A stretch of 49,814 nucleotides of DNA, taken from NCBI GenBank assembly GCA_937952975.1, contig CALFXX010000158.1, positions 1 to 49,814 on the forward strand, written 5' to 3'. The position numbers and the translations under genes are program-made. Under the pieces are notes generated by a model. It searched no databases, was not told the origin of the DNA, and saw only the letters and a list, made by a program, of their open reading frames with translations. Below, piece after piece: positions 16,610 through 25,494 of this stretch. Origin of the DNA: an uncultured Alcaligenaceae bacterium. GTDB lineage: Bacteria; Pseudomonadota; Gammaproteobacteria; Burkholderiales; Burkholderiaceae_B. Position 1 is the stretch's first letter; the number at the start of each line of letters is the position of its first letter.

Positions 16610-17527
16610 GTGCCTATCGTCTATGAAAAGCGTAATGGTGTTGCCTATATCACTCTGGATAATCCGGATAAGGCCAACGTTCTAGACAAGACGACCTCTG
16701 ATGACATTTCAGCCGCCTGGATCGACATGTGGGAAGATCGAAGCGTGCGGTGCGCGATTCTTACCGGAACAGGTGATCGGCACTTCTGTGGAGGGCACAA
16801 TTTAAAGCCGAGGCCAGACCTTACCGCAGAAGACCGTGAGTATCTGCGTACTCAACGGATTTTTTGGCCTTTGGCAGGCACAGTACACGGTCAAAAAACT
16901 GGCGTAGATGGAAGAATGGGCGATCACTATCCTAGAGTCTGGAAGCCCGTGATTGCCGCGGTGAATGGCTGGGCCGCTGGTGCGGGCCTGTATACCCTGT
17001 TAGCCTCAACCGACATTCGTATTGCCAGCGCAGAGAATGCAAAATTCAAATTTGCCCTCACTTCGCAGGGTTGGCTTGGTCATGGGCCTGGTGCAAGCCT
17101 ATTGATCAAACAGCTGCGCTACATCGACGCGATGAAAATTTTGCTCACTGATCTACCTTTTGATGCGACCGAGGCTTTGCGTATTGGTTTAATCAACGAG
17201 ATCGTCCCGCACGCTGATTTAATGACGCGCGCCGAGGAGCTCGCTCGGCATATCTGTACTCTTCCGCCCGTTGCTGTTCGCATGATGAAAGAATTTGTTG
17301 TGCGCTTCGGTGACATGCCAACCGATCAGGCGTGGCATATACAAAACATCATTAACTCACTACTCATTCAAACCACCGCCGACGGCGAAGAGGGTCGCCA
17401 AGCCTTCAATGAAAAACGACCGCCAGAATTTGACGGCACGCTCAGACGTCGCGGAGAACCCTGGGAAGCACTCTCAGAAGAAGAGGCTAAGCGCCTAGAT
17501 GATGCCTATCGCAGTGGCGAGTTCTAA
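16610..17527 (+). CDS. Enoyl-CoA hydratase/isomerase (crotonase) family protein with atypical active site
   Basis: 305 residues from GTG 16610, supported by AAGGAGGT. Crotonase fold: oxyanion-hole segments HFCGGHNLK and NGWAAGAGLYTLLAS, then the FALTSQGWLGHGPGASLLIKQ and YIDAMKILLT segments. Aligned by eye to classical hydratase, the two catalytic Glu positions (PE-ILLGTIPGA and AME-MVLT in mitochondrial hydratase) are Gln and Lys here. It may therefore not be a simple hydratase; isomerase, thioesterase, decarboxylase or dehalogenase-like chemistry is possible. An extra loop (about 85-105, FWPLAGTVHGQKTGVDGRM) and a charged C-terminal tail are also unusual. It converges on the CoA-transferase gene with overlapping stops. 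It could serve the same pathway, but that is inference. Confidence 0.82.
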   Translation: MPIVYEKRNGVAYITLDNPDKANVLDKTTSDDISAAWIDMWEDRSVRCAILTGTGDRHFCGGHNLKPRPDLTAEDREYLRTQRIFWPLAGTVHGQKTGVDGRMGDHYPRVWKPVIAAVNGWAAGAGLYTLLASTDIRIASAENAKFKFALTSQGWLGHGPGASLLIKQLRYIDAMKILLTDLPFDATEALRIGLINEIVPHADLMTRAEELARHICTLPPVAVRMMKEFVVRFGDMPTDQAWHIQNIINSLLIQTTADGEEGRQAFNEKRPPEFDGTLRRRGEPWEALSEEEAKRLDDAYRSGEF

Positions 17528-19704
17528 CCGAAGGCGCCTTGCTCGCGCCAGAGTTTAATTGCCTGTGGCGTTAGGCCCAACACAGAAGACATTACCGACT
17601 CTGTGTGCTCGCCGAGCGCGGGGGCTTGGCCTTGCACGCGTTCAAGGCTAGAGCGCCAGGGCATACCAGGCAACACACCCGTACCAGATTGTTCCCAAAA
17701 ACCTCGCGCTTTCAAGTGTTCACTATCAGCAAGATTCTTTGAGCTGGCGAGCGCTGCCGCCGGCACCCCAGCACGCAGCAACAGATCTTGCGCTTCGAGG
17801 CTCGTTCGTCCGCTCGTCCACTGCGCGAGTACTTCACGAATCAAGGGAGCTGCATGCTGACGAGCCTTGAGATCATACCGGCTGAATGCCGACAGCCCAT
17901 GAATCAGCTGACATAGGGCGAACCACTGCGACTCAGAGGTCACAGCAACGCTGATCCACTCGTCCTCGCCCCTGCACGCCCAAGCGCCGTGAGGGCTATG
18001 GTCTGAAGACCCGTCGCCTTGGGGCTGAGGCGGGGCATCAAGTTGCGCCGCGATCAACGGCTGAGCAAGCGTCCATAACATCCCCTCAATCATTGAAAAA
18101 TCAATGTTGGCAACTCGCCCCGATCGTCGCCTTTGCCATACGGCAGCCGCCACGCCAAAAGCGATCATCAACCCGCACATTGGATCAAGCCAGGCAAAGC
18201 CCACCCGAGGAGGGCGATCGGGGTGGCGATTGAGACCCGCAAAGCCAGAGAACGATTGCAGCAACGTACCGTACGCCACAAGCTTGGCATCTGGCCCTGT
18301 GCGCCCCGCACCGCAAGCACAAACGTAGAGCAAGTCAGGATTCAGTTGCTGCAAGACATCCGGCCCAAGGCCTAACTTAGCCATCACACCCGTTGCAAAA
18401 TTTTCGACCAAAATATCAGATTGTTTAACCAATTCTTTAGCCGCAGCGAGGCCTGCCGCAGTCTTAAGATCAAGCACTATGCCTTGCTTGCCCTGTCCAA
18501 GCACCATATGAAGTGTCGAAGTTCGCCCAGGATCACCTGCGCCAGGAGCCTCGACTTTGATCACCTCGGCACCCATGGCAGCTAACGCACGCGTCACCGT
18601 TGGGCCCGCTATGACCCAACTGAAATCTAGGACCCGAAAACCTGCGAGCGGTTTCGCAGCGAGGGCTGGCGATGCCACAGCGGTACCTTCTCTCAGCGTC
18701 AAACCAAAAGCAGATCCAGGTACACGACAAGCCTTGCCATCGATTTCGATGATCTTAAAAAAATCCCGATGCTTAAGTTGCTCTAAAGAAAAATGCTCAA
18801 CAAGCTCGCAGAGCGGAAAACTAGGCACATGGGCAGTCTGTGCCAAAGCTGCAATTGTTTTTTTGTCATAATTGACAGACCATTCTGACATCTTGGCAAA
18901 GAGCTCATCCCAGTTCGCCACGCGATCTGCTTTGCGTGCGAATCGTGCTTCTTGCCCCCAACTCGGTGATCCCATGGCCTGCAGCCACGCCAACCATTGT
19001 TTTTCTTCACGCGGCGAAATTGCCACATACCCATCGCTTGCCCGCAAAATACAAACCGTTGCACCGTTACCGTCCGTCAGACGCTTACGAGGCCGATTCG
19101 GTAAGCCCAACCCAGCACAGGCGAGCTCTGAAATTGCAAGTGTCGCCAAAACCTCTTGCATTGAAATATCAACGAAGGCCGCTCTCTCTTTTGTTTGAAT
19201 CGCAAACATACCGGCGCAAGCGGCTGCAATTCCAGCTAAAAAGATAGATTGATGGCCAACCGGATAAATCGGAGCCTCCGAGAGATCGTCGACTTGTCCA
19301 GTCAAAAATTGAGAAATGCCACTAGAAAAGAAAAGCGTCAAATCACTGGCGGGTGCATTGGCCATTGGTCCGCTCTGGCCATACGGAGAAATCAATACAA
19401 TCACCGCTCGGGGATTATTGAGTCGCAACTGTTCAAGCGTCTGATTACGCTCACGCAAGGTATCCGGAGAACCTTCGCAGACAATCAAATCAGCTTCTGC
19501 GAGCGCTTCGGGCTCAGTTTGCTTACCGTGATCGAGGTACGCTTGTAAGGGCGCTATCGATTGAGCAAGTGGCGCTTGTTGGCTTGCTAACTGAGTATGC
19601 ACCTGCGCGACCTTCGCGCCAAAGTCGGCCATCAGACGCCCACAAACTGCGGCTGCCAAGCCAGGGCCGACCTGTGCCACCTTAAAGCCCACCAACAACG
19701 ACAT
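17524..19704 (-). CDS. Double-length CaiB/BaiF (class III) CoA-transferase
   Basis: 726 residues, about twice the usual size, formed from two tandem family III halves. Half 2 (from about 350) begins LAGFRVLDFSWVIAGPTVTR and contains DILVENFATGVMAKLGLG and AWLDPMCGLMIAFG, whose Asp (about 505) is at the expected catalytic position. Half 1 (1-345) begins LLVGFKVAQVGPGLAAAVCG, but the aligned residue is His (PVGHQSIFLAG). Half 1 is therefore likely non-catalytic, and the protein may fold as an internal pseudodimer. Fused CoA-transferases of this sort exist (for example DddD), but I see no reason to call it DddD. It probably activates a carboxylate by CoA transfer. Last gene of the ABC-transporter operon, 9 bp after a permease. 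Confidence 0.88.
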   Translation of the reverse strand: MSLLVGFKVAQVGPGLAAAVCGRLMADFGAKVAQVHTQLASQQAPLAQSIAPLQAYLDHGKQTEPEALAEADLIVCEGSPDTLRERNQTLEQLRLNNPRAVIVLISPYGQSGPMANAPASDLTLFFSSGISQFLTGQVDDLSEAPIYPVGHQSIFLAGIAAACAGMFAIQTKERAAFVDISMQEVLATLAISELACAGLGLPNRPRKRLTDGNGATVCILRASDGYVAISPREEKQWLAWLQAMGSPSWGQEARFARKADRVANWDELFAKMSEWSVNYDKKTIAALAQTAHVPSFPLCELVEHFSLEQLKHRDFFKIIEIDGKACRVPGSAFGLTLREGTAVASPALAAKPLAGFRVLDFSWVIAGPTVTRALAAMGAEVIKVEAPGAGDPGRTSTLHMVLGQGKQGIVLDLKTAAGLAAAKELVKQSDILVENFATGVMAKLGLGPDVLQQLNPDLLYVCACGAGRTGPDAKLVAYGTLLQSFSGFAGLNRHPDRPPRVGFAWLDPMCGLMIAFGVAAAVWQRRRSGRVANIDFSMIEGMLWTLAQPLIAAQLDAPPQPQGDGSSDHSPHGAWACRGEDEWISVAVTSESQWFALCQLIHGLSAFSRYDLKARQHAAPLIREVLAQWTSGRTSLEAQDLLLRAGVPAAALASSKNLADSEHLKARGFWEQSGTGVLPGMPWRSSLERVQGQAPALGEHTESVMSSVLGLTPQAIKLWREQGAFG

Positions 19705-19713
19705 AATTAATCC

Positions 19714-20607
19714 TTAAGAAGAGCCGGGCAGACGCGCATCAAGCGTGTCGCGCAAACTATCACCCAGAAAATTCAGCGCGATAACTGTAATAAAAATCGC
19801 AATACCTGGAAACACACTCATCCACCAAGCATCCCAATACTGCATCGCGGTCGAAAGCATTTGACCCCAACTTGGCGTAGGGGGTTGGGCGCCTAGCCCT
19901 AAAAAAGATAACGAAGATTCAGTAATGATGGCTGTCGACGCACGCAGCGACGCATAAACGATGAGGTTTCCGACGACGCTGGGCCACACGTGGCGAAGCA
20001 TGATACGCAAATCACCCGCACCAAGCGCGCGAGCTGCCAGCACAAAATCTAGTTTTCGGACCACCAGTACTTGCGCTCGCACCAGCCGCGCAAAGCTCGG
20101 CACATTAATAATCGTAATGGCTAAGGTAGTATTCAACAGACTCGGCCCAAGCACGGCAATAATCCCAAGCGCTAGCACCAACATCGGAAACGCCAGCATG
20201 CCATCCATCACACGCATGACGACATGATCGATCCAACCTCCAAAATATCCAGCGATCATCCCGAGCATTGACCCCAACACAATGGCCAGGGCAATCGATA
20301 CCAATGCGACTTGTATCGATACCCGAGCACCGTAAATAACTCTCGATAAGATGTCGCGGCCAATTTCATCCGTCCCTAACCAAAACTGTACTGAAGGGGC
20401 TGACAGTATCGCTTCGTAGTGACTTTCGCTGGGATCATAAGGCGCCAAGACTTCGGCAAAGATCGCTGCCAAGATCACAACTAGGCAAATCAATACGCCG
20501 ATCCAGGCAAGCTTTTGCTGTAAGAGCTTTCGTACAAACATGACAGACAAATTTTGAGAGGCCTGTGTCGCTTTGACGGCAGACACAGTTGCAGATGATG
20601 TGGTCAC
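19714..20607 (-). CDS. Peptide/nickel-type ABC transporter permease (DppC/OppC family)
   Basis: 297 residues from a GTG (20605-20607) with AAGGGA 7 nt upstream. Cytoplasmic N-terminus, a first membrane helix (AWIGVLICLVVILAAIFAEV), the DppC hallmark APYDPSESHYEAILSAPS and GTDEIGRDILSRVIYGAR, and the inner-membrane component loop ARALGAGDLRIMLRHVWP that docks on the ATPase. Five or six helices in all. It forms the heteromeric channel with the DppB-like permease. A 129-bp gap separates it from that gene, unlike the rest of the operon. Confidence 0.93.
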   Translation of the reverse strand: MTTSSATVSAVKATQASQNLSVMFVRKLLQQKLAWIGVLICLVVILAAIFAEVLAPYDPSESHYEAILSAPSVQFWLGTDEIGRDILSRVIYGARVSIQVALVSIALAIVLGSMLGMIAGYFGGWIDHVVMRVMDGMLAFPMLVLALGIIAVLGPSLLNTTLAITIINVPSFARLVRAQVLVVRKLDFVLAARALGAGDLRIMLRHVWPSVVGNLIVYASLRASTAIITESSLSFLGLGAQPPTPSWGQMLSTAMQYWDAWWMSVFPGIAIFITVIALNFLGDSLRDTLDARLPGSS

Positions 20608-20720
20608 TTAATATCCCTTAAAGAGCCTGCCGTCATGTCCGATCTCCTAAAAGTGCTCCCGTCAAGCGCGGTGCCACGATAAGATCGCCGTCTTGTCAGC
20701 GTTGCTAAACATCCATTCAT
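20604..20720 (-). CDS. Possible 38-residue ORF between the two permease genes
   Basis: An ATG at 20718-20720, 16 nt after the upstream permease stop, opens 38 codons. They end in a TGA that overlaps the GTG start of the next permease (GTGA). GAAGG lies 9 nt before the ATG. An internal in-frame ATG (20634-20636) has its own AGGAG 7 nt upstream. The product would be short and Arg-rich (TRRRSYRG, STFRRSDM), with no membrane segment. I do not recognise it. It may be a coupling cistron that feeds ribosomes to the permease start, or chance. Confidence 0.3.
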   Translation of the reverse strand: MNGCLATLTRRRSYRGTALDGSTFRRSDMTAGSLRDIK

Positions 20721-20736
20721 GACGATGAGCCTTCAA

Positions 20737-21681
20737 TCAATAGGACGAAACTCGTTTGTCTAATAATTGATAACTCACATCAATCAGTAAATTCAACAGC
20801 AAAATACAGAGTACAACGACAAGAATGGCTCCTTGCACAGAAGGAAAATCACGTTCAAAAATACCATTTACCATCATGCTGCCAAGGCCGGGCAAAGAAA
20901 AAACTGTTTCGGTCACCACAGCCCCCCCCATCAGTGCGCCTACCTGAAGACCCACGACAGTCACGACAGGAATGGCGGCGTTAGGTAGCGCATGATGCAG
21001 CAAAACACGCCGATCGCGGGCACCTTTGGCCTTTGCGGTGCGGATATAGTCAGCCGACAATACTTCTAGCATCGCTGCGCGAGTTTGACGCATCACCAAG
21101 CCTGCCAAGCCAGCTCCAACGGTCAAACTTGGCAAAAACATAAGCTTTAAACTTTGCAGCGGATCATCAAAAAAGGGAATATAACCAGACGGCGGCAACC
21201 AGCCCAGATAAATACAAAACAACATAATTAAAAGCATACCTGTCCAAAAGTGCGGCAAGGCCATATTGGACAAGGCTAAAAAACTCACCCCTGTATCGAC
21301 CCAAGTATTGCGCTTGAGCGCCGCAAGAATGCCGCAGGGCACGCCAATCAAAATCGCGAGGGCAATCGACATCAAGGTTAACTGAAGGGTAATCGGCACC
21401 CGTTGGCGCAACATATCAATCACGGGTTCTTGACTGCGTAACGCCCGACCCAAATCACCCGACAAGGTTCTACGCAGCCAGTTTCCATATTGCACAGGGA
21501 TTGGTAAATCCAAGCCCATCGTTTCGCGTAACGAAGCACGTTGCTCGGCCGTAGACATTTCACCCAACACGGTAATGGTTGGATCACCAGGGACTAAAAG
21601 CGTCATTGAAAATACGGCAAAACTGACAACCACAATGACCGGGATAATTTGTAACAGGCGAGAAAGAAGATAACGCTTCAT
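20737..21681 (-). CDS. Peptide/nickel-type ABC transporter permease (DppB/OppB family)
   Basis: 314 residues. N-terminal helix MKRYLLSRLLQIIPVIVVVS, the family's PGDPTITVLG motif, GLDLPIPVQYGNWL, and the coupling loop YIRTAKAKGARDRRVLLHHA with the EAA-type glycine. The C-terminal helix VQGAILVVVLCILLLNLLID also fits. Typical length. It pairs with the DppC-like permease downstream. It begins 1 bp after the stop of the preceding ATPase gene, so it is translationally coupled. Confidence 0.94.
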   Translation of the reverse strand: MKRYLLSRLLQIIPVIVVVSFAVFSMTLLVPGDPTITVLGEMSTAEQRASLRETMGLDLPIPVQYGNWLRRTLSGDLGRALRSQEPVIDMLRQRVPITLQLTLMSIALAILIGVPCGILAALKRNTWVDTGVSFLALSNMALPHFWTGMLLIMLFCIYLGWLPPSGYIPFFDDPLQSLKLMFLPSLTVGAGLAGLVMRQTRAAMLEVLSADYIRTAKAKGARDRRVLLHHALPNAAIPVVTVVGLQVGALMGGAVVTETVFSLPGLGSMMVNGIFERDFPSVQGAILVVVLCILLLNLLIDVSYQLLDKRVSSY

Positions 21682-21682
21682 C

Positions 21683-22678
21683 TTAGAGGCCCTCAGTCAA
21701 AGTCGTCTGATGCAAATGACACGCTACCCAACGCCCGGTCGAGGTCTGCGTGAGCGCAGGCACCACCTGAGCACAACGCTCACTGGCTTGTGAACAACGC
21801 GTGCGAAACACGCAACCAGAAGGCGGATCAAGAGGGCTAGGCATATCCCCCTGCAAAATAATCCGCTTACGTTCACGGGCGACCTCGGGCACCGGAATCG
21901 CAGAGAGCAGTGCCGTCGTATAAGGATGCTTGGGCGAGCGAAACAAATCTTTGGCAGGCGCGATTTCCATCAGCTTGCCCAGATACATCACAGCGACGGT
22001 ATCAGCGATATTTTGAACCACCGCCATGTTATGGCTGATAAACAGCATGGTCAGTCCAAAATCATTTTTTAAATCCATCAACACATTAATAATCTGCGCT
22101 TGATTTGAAACGTCGAGCGCCGATACCGCCTCATCGGCCACGATGAACTGAGGCTCAACAGCTAGCGCCCGCGCAATACTGATTCGTTGTCTCTGCCCAC
22201 CCGAGAATTCATGCGGATAGCGGCTAGAAAATTCAGGGGCAAGACCTACCAACTGAAGCAACTCAGCGATGCGTTCGTTGCGTTGCTTGCCGCTTTTAAA
22301 CAAACCGTGAATCGCCAACGCCTCATGCAACATCTCGTTGACCCGCATGTGCGGGTTCAAGGAGGCAAAGGGGTCTTGAAAAATCATTTGTATCCTGCGC
22401 CTGAACGCGCGCAAATCTTTTTTGCCTAACGAGAGAAGATCAGTCCCATCTATCAGTACCCGCCCACTTGAAACCTCTTCGAGTCGCAGCAGCAGTTTAC
22501 CAACGGTACTCTTGCCCGAGCCCGACTCGCCCACTAACGCAAACACCTCACCGCGTTGAATCCCAAAGTTGACGCCGTCGACCGCACGTATTTTTTTCGC
22601 TTTTTCGCCCAAGCCAGAATGCACGGCATAGGTCTTATGCAACTCTAAGGCTTGAATAAAAGGGGCTGACTCAGACAC
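21683..22678 (-). CDS. Peptide ABC transporter ATP-binding protein (DppF/OppF family)
   Basis: 331 residues. Walker A VGESGSGKSTVGKLLL, Q-loop MIFQDPFASLNP, signature FSGGQRQRISIARAL, Walker B FIVADEAVSALDVS and switch His in LFISHNMAVV. The C-terminal oligopeptide-transporter extension (HPYTTALLSAIPVP) ends with Cys residues (GCVFRTRCSQASERC) that in some family members bind a [4Fe-4S] cluster. Its start overlaps the end of the companion ATPase gene by 8 bp. Confidence 0.94.
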   Translation of the reverse strand: MSESAPFIQALELHKTYAVHSGLGEKAKKIRAVDGVNFGIQRGEVFALVGESGSGKSTVGKLLLRLEEVSSGRVLIDGTDLLSLGKKDLRAFRRRIQMIFQDPFASLNPHMRVNEMLHEALAIHGLFKSGKQRNERIAELLQLVGLAPEFSSRYPHEFSGGQRQRISIARALAVEPQFIVADEAVSALDVSNQAQIINVLMDLKNDFGLTMLFISHNMAVVQNIADTVAVMYLGKLMEIAPAKDLFRSPKHPYTTALLSAIPVPEVARERKRIILQGDMPSPLDPPSGCVFRTRCSQASERCAQVVPALTQTSTGRWVACHLHQTTLTEGL

Positions 22679-23708
22679 TGGCCGCTCCGTTCAGCTCTTG
22701 TTGACGAAAACAACGCACCGCATGTTGAGCCGTCAGCGACTCAAGCGGTGGCGCACCTTCATCACAGACCCCCACCACCGCGTGAGCGCACCGCGCCTGA
22801 AAGCGGCAGCCCTTTGGCAGATTCCAGGCTTGAGGGGCTCGACCGGGAATCGTATAAAACTTTTCACCAAACTCACTCGGACGATCAATCCGCGGAACCG
22901 ATGCAATCAACCCACGCGTATAAGGATGTCGAGGTGATTTTAAAATTGTTTCGATTGCGCCAGACTCAACAACTTGGCCGGCATACATCACATATACTCG
23001 ATCTGCGACTTCGGCTACAACCCCCAAATCATGTGTAATAAATAGCATCGACAATTGCGTAGTTTGGCGCATTGAACGAAAAAGGTCGAGAATTTGAGCT
23101 TGTATCGTGACGTCAAGCGCTGTCGTGGGTTCGTCCGCAATCAACAAGAGTGGATCGCAGGCCAAGGCCATCGCAATCATGACGCGCTGCCTCATCCCGC
23201 CTGAAAGATGATGCGGATATGCAGCCAAGCGGCGCTCGGGCTCTGCGATTCCAACCCTTTGTAAAAGATCGCGCGCACGCGCCAGGGCCTCACTGCGCTT
23301 AATTGTCGAATGAATCGTGAGAACCTCGGCAATTTGAGCCCCAATCGTATGAACGGGATTCAAACTCGTCATGGGTTCTTGAAAAATCATACTAATTTCG
23401 TTACCACGAACGGACGCCATCTCGGACTGCGATAATTGCATCAGATCGGTTTGCTGTTGGTTTCTGCGTCGCCAAAGCACGTGGTCGGCACGCATACGCG
23501 CGATGTTTTCATTGAGCAACCGCATAATGCTCAGACTCAACACTGACTTACCCGAGCCGGATTCACCAAGCAGTGCGACCGACTCACCTGCTGCAATATG
23601 CAAACTAATATCGTCTAGCGCATGCACGGCTCCCTGAGCGCTCGCAAACTCTACGCTCAAATTCTTAATATCAATTATCGGTTGACTAGCTCGTGCAAGC
23701 ATACTCAT
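22671..23708 (-). CDS. Peptide ABC transporter ATP-binding protein (DppD/OppD family)
   Basis: 345 residues. Walker A LLGESGSGKSVLSLSIM, Q-loop MIFQEPMTSLNPVHTIG, signature LSGGMRQRVMIAMALA, Walker B LLIADEPTTALDVT and switch His FITHDLGVVAEVADR. It carries the C-terminal HPYTRGLIASVP extension and the Cys cluster GCRFQARCAHAVVGVC. Partner of the OppF-like ATPase. It lies 30 bp after the binding-protein gene. Confidence 0.94.
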   Translation of the reverse strand: MSMLARASQPIIDIKNLSVEFASAQGAVHALDDISLHIAAGESVALLGESGSGKSVLSLSIMRLLNENIARMRADHVLWRRRNQQQTDLMQLSQSEMASVRGNEISMIFQEPMTSLNPVHTIGAQIAEVLTIHSTIKRSEALARARDLLQRVGIAEPERRLAAYPHHLSGGMRQRVMIAMALACDPLLLIADEPTTALDVTIQAQILDLFRSMRQTTQLSMLFITHDLGVVAEVADRVYVMYAGQVVESGAIETILKSPRHPYTRGLIASVPRIDRPSEFGEKFYTIPGRAPQAWNLPKGCRFQARCAHAVVGVCDEGAPPLESLTAQHAVRCFRQQELNGAASV

Positions 23709-23738
23709 TATTTGCTATTTGAAATACGACTCTCAGTA

Positions 23739-25292
23739 TCACTGTGCTAACCAAAGCTCGTCATAGAACCACGAAAGACTCAACTCACGTTTAAAACCCT
23801 TCAGTCGTTTCGTCGCAGCATCTCGAATGGGATACCAGAATAAGGGGCTGTAAAGGTATTGGTCGAGAACATACTGTTGAATCTCAGAATAAATTTTTCG
23901 TCGTTCAACGAGATCAAACTCAGCTCGTGCTCGAACCACCAGCGGATCGGTTAGCGTCTTGGTATCAAAGCCTGAATAATTTTTTGAAGCGTTTGCCGAA
24001 AAATAGGTGCTGTACGTCACATCCGGATCTGGGCGAGCAACGGCCGCTGTAGACAGCCCCATGTCCAAACTGTTACTTGACGCCTTAGACACCCACGATA
24101 GCCGATCAGACATTTCAATTTTTAAATCCATTCCCGCAGCTTTAAGCATCGACTGCAATAACTGAGCCACTTGCGTATCGGGATCTCGTTGAATAGAGCT
24201 CAAAAAAATTGGTCCTTTATGACCAGATTTGGCATAGTGTTCGCGCGCTTTGGTCAGGTCGAACTGATGCCCACGTACCGACTCATCAAATACCCAAGTG
24301 GTTTGCGGTTCAAAGCCTTTGAGCACCGCCCCACCGTCTTTGCCCTGGGAAACCACTTTCTGAATCGCTACTCGATTAATCGCATAGGAAACCGCCTTAC
24401 GCAGCTCGATATTATTAAAGGGTGGACGAGTCAAGTTGTAAGACACCAACTGTGTGATGGACACGCCGCCAGGCAAAAGATCTAGTGATGCATTTTTTGT
24501 AATTTTTTCGAAATCTTTAGGCTCTAATCCATCGATCAATTGAACATTGCCTGACTGAATCTCAACCATTCGAATCGCAGAGTTCGGAATGATTTTGATC
24601 TCCACTCTATCCAGAAAAGGTAGAGCTTGCCCATCTTGGGCTTTTTTCCAATAATAAGGATTACGCTTGGCGATGATCTCATTACCCGACCAAGACACAA
24701 TCTGAAAGGGTCCAGTCCCCACTGGGCTTCTAGTAAAGTCGGCACCTTTCTCTTTCAAGGCTGTGGGCGACATAATCGAACCGGGTTCGACGGCCAACAT
24801 CGAAAGCATCACAACCGACTTCTGTTTTAAATTCACCTTGACACTTAAATCACTGACGACTTCGACTGAATCGATATCGGTCATGTACTGTTTACTCGCC
24901 GCCGTGATCTTGGGATCAAGAAAACGATCGAAATTAAATTTGACTGCGGCCGCATCCATCGGTGTGCCATCTTGAAACTTGATGCCCGCGCGCAACTCAA
25001 ACGTGATCGAACGGCCATCAGCCGAAATTATCCAACTCTGCGCTAAGCCAGGATGAAATTTTCCTGCCTCATCCTGATACAGCAAATTTTCGGCAAATAA
25101 GTTATAAATTTTTCGATCTGTTCCTGCCGCATTACCGAATAACGGATCCAGGCTGGCCGTCGGAATACGCAAAGCTAAGCGCAACGTGCCTCCGCGTAAA
25201 GGCTCTGTTGCATAGGCTGCCAGAGAGACAAGCGCAGAGCAAAGGCATACCAAAGCCAAGTTAACGGCCTTCACCCCAGTCTTCCACAACAT
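23739..25292 (-). CDS. Periplasmic solute-binding protein, family 5 (peptide/nickel/opine type)
   Basis: 517 residues. Sec signal peptide with hydrophobic core NLALVCLCSALVSLAAYA and probable cleavage after AYA. SBP_bac_5 hallmarks follow: GGTLRLALRIPTASLDPLFG, YNLFAENLLYQDEAGKFHPG, LAQSWIISADGRSITFELRA and SPVGTGPFQIVSW. ATG start with GGAG about 8 nt upstream. It captures the substrate for the ABC transporter encoded directly downstream. The ligand cannot be read from sequence: family 5 covers peptides, opines, glutathione and other N-containing compounds. This gene and its upstream region look richer in A+T than the flanking housekeeping genes. Confidence 0.92.
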   Translation of the reverse strand: MLWKTGVKAVNLALVCLCSALVSLAAYATEPLRGGTLRLALRIPTASLDPLFGNAAGTDRKIYNLFAENLLYQDEAGKFHPGLAQSWIISADGRSITFELRAGIKFQDGTPMDAAAVKFNFDRFLDPKITAASKQYMTDIDSVEVVSDLSVKVNLKQKSVVMLSMLAVEPGSIMSPTALKEKGADFTRSPVGTGPFQIVSWSGNEIIAKRNPYYWKKAQDGQALPFLDRVEIKIIPNSAIRMVEIQSGNVQLIDGLEPKDFEKITKNASLDLLPGGVSITQLVSYNLTRPPFNNIELRKAVSYAINRVAIQKVVSQGKDGGAVLKGFEPQTTWVFDESVRGHQFDLTKAREHYAKSGHKGPIFLSSIQRDPDTQVAQLLQSMLKAAGMDLKIEMSDRLSWVSKASSNSLDMGLSTAAVARPDPDVTYSTYFSANASKNYSGFDTKTLTDPLVVRARAEFDLVERRKIYSEIQQYVLDQYLYSPLFWYPIRDAATKRLKGFKRELSLSWFYDELWLAQ

Positions 25293-25494
25293 AATTTGTC
25301 TCCGTTTATCTATCTTATATTTCTTATATTTTTACCCATAGCACTCGAAGCATGTATGACCGATACGCCTATTAGGTCTGACCAAGCTCCCCTTTTGAGG
25401 CAGACCTAGTCCCTGCAAGTCAATTTAATTTGATCGTATCATCTCCGGAACTATCTCAACAATTTTTTTCATCGCTTACCCAAAAGGCCAGCAT
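25293..25494. promoter_or_regulatory. Leader/promoter region of the ABC-transporter genes
   Basis: A 202-bp gap between the lyase gene and the binding-protein gene, strongly A+T-rich near the binding-protein start. It contains two tandem copies of CTTATATTT (25314-25322, 25323-25331), which read as TATAAG on the minus strand and could supply a -10. It also contains an inverted repeat TAGGTCTG (25373-25380) / CAGACCTA (25401-25408) with a 20-nt spacer. No U-tailed terminator for the lyase gene is seen, so read-through from the lyase is possible in addition to a local promoter. Confidence 0.4.

Noticed and set aside
17524..19704. DMSP-cleaving DddD as identity of the fused CoA-transferase
   Set aside because: Two-half architecture alone is not specific, the protein is shorter, and no other DMSP genes are nearby.
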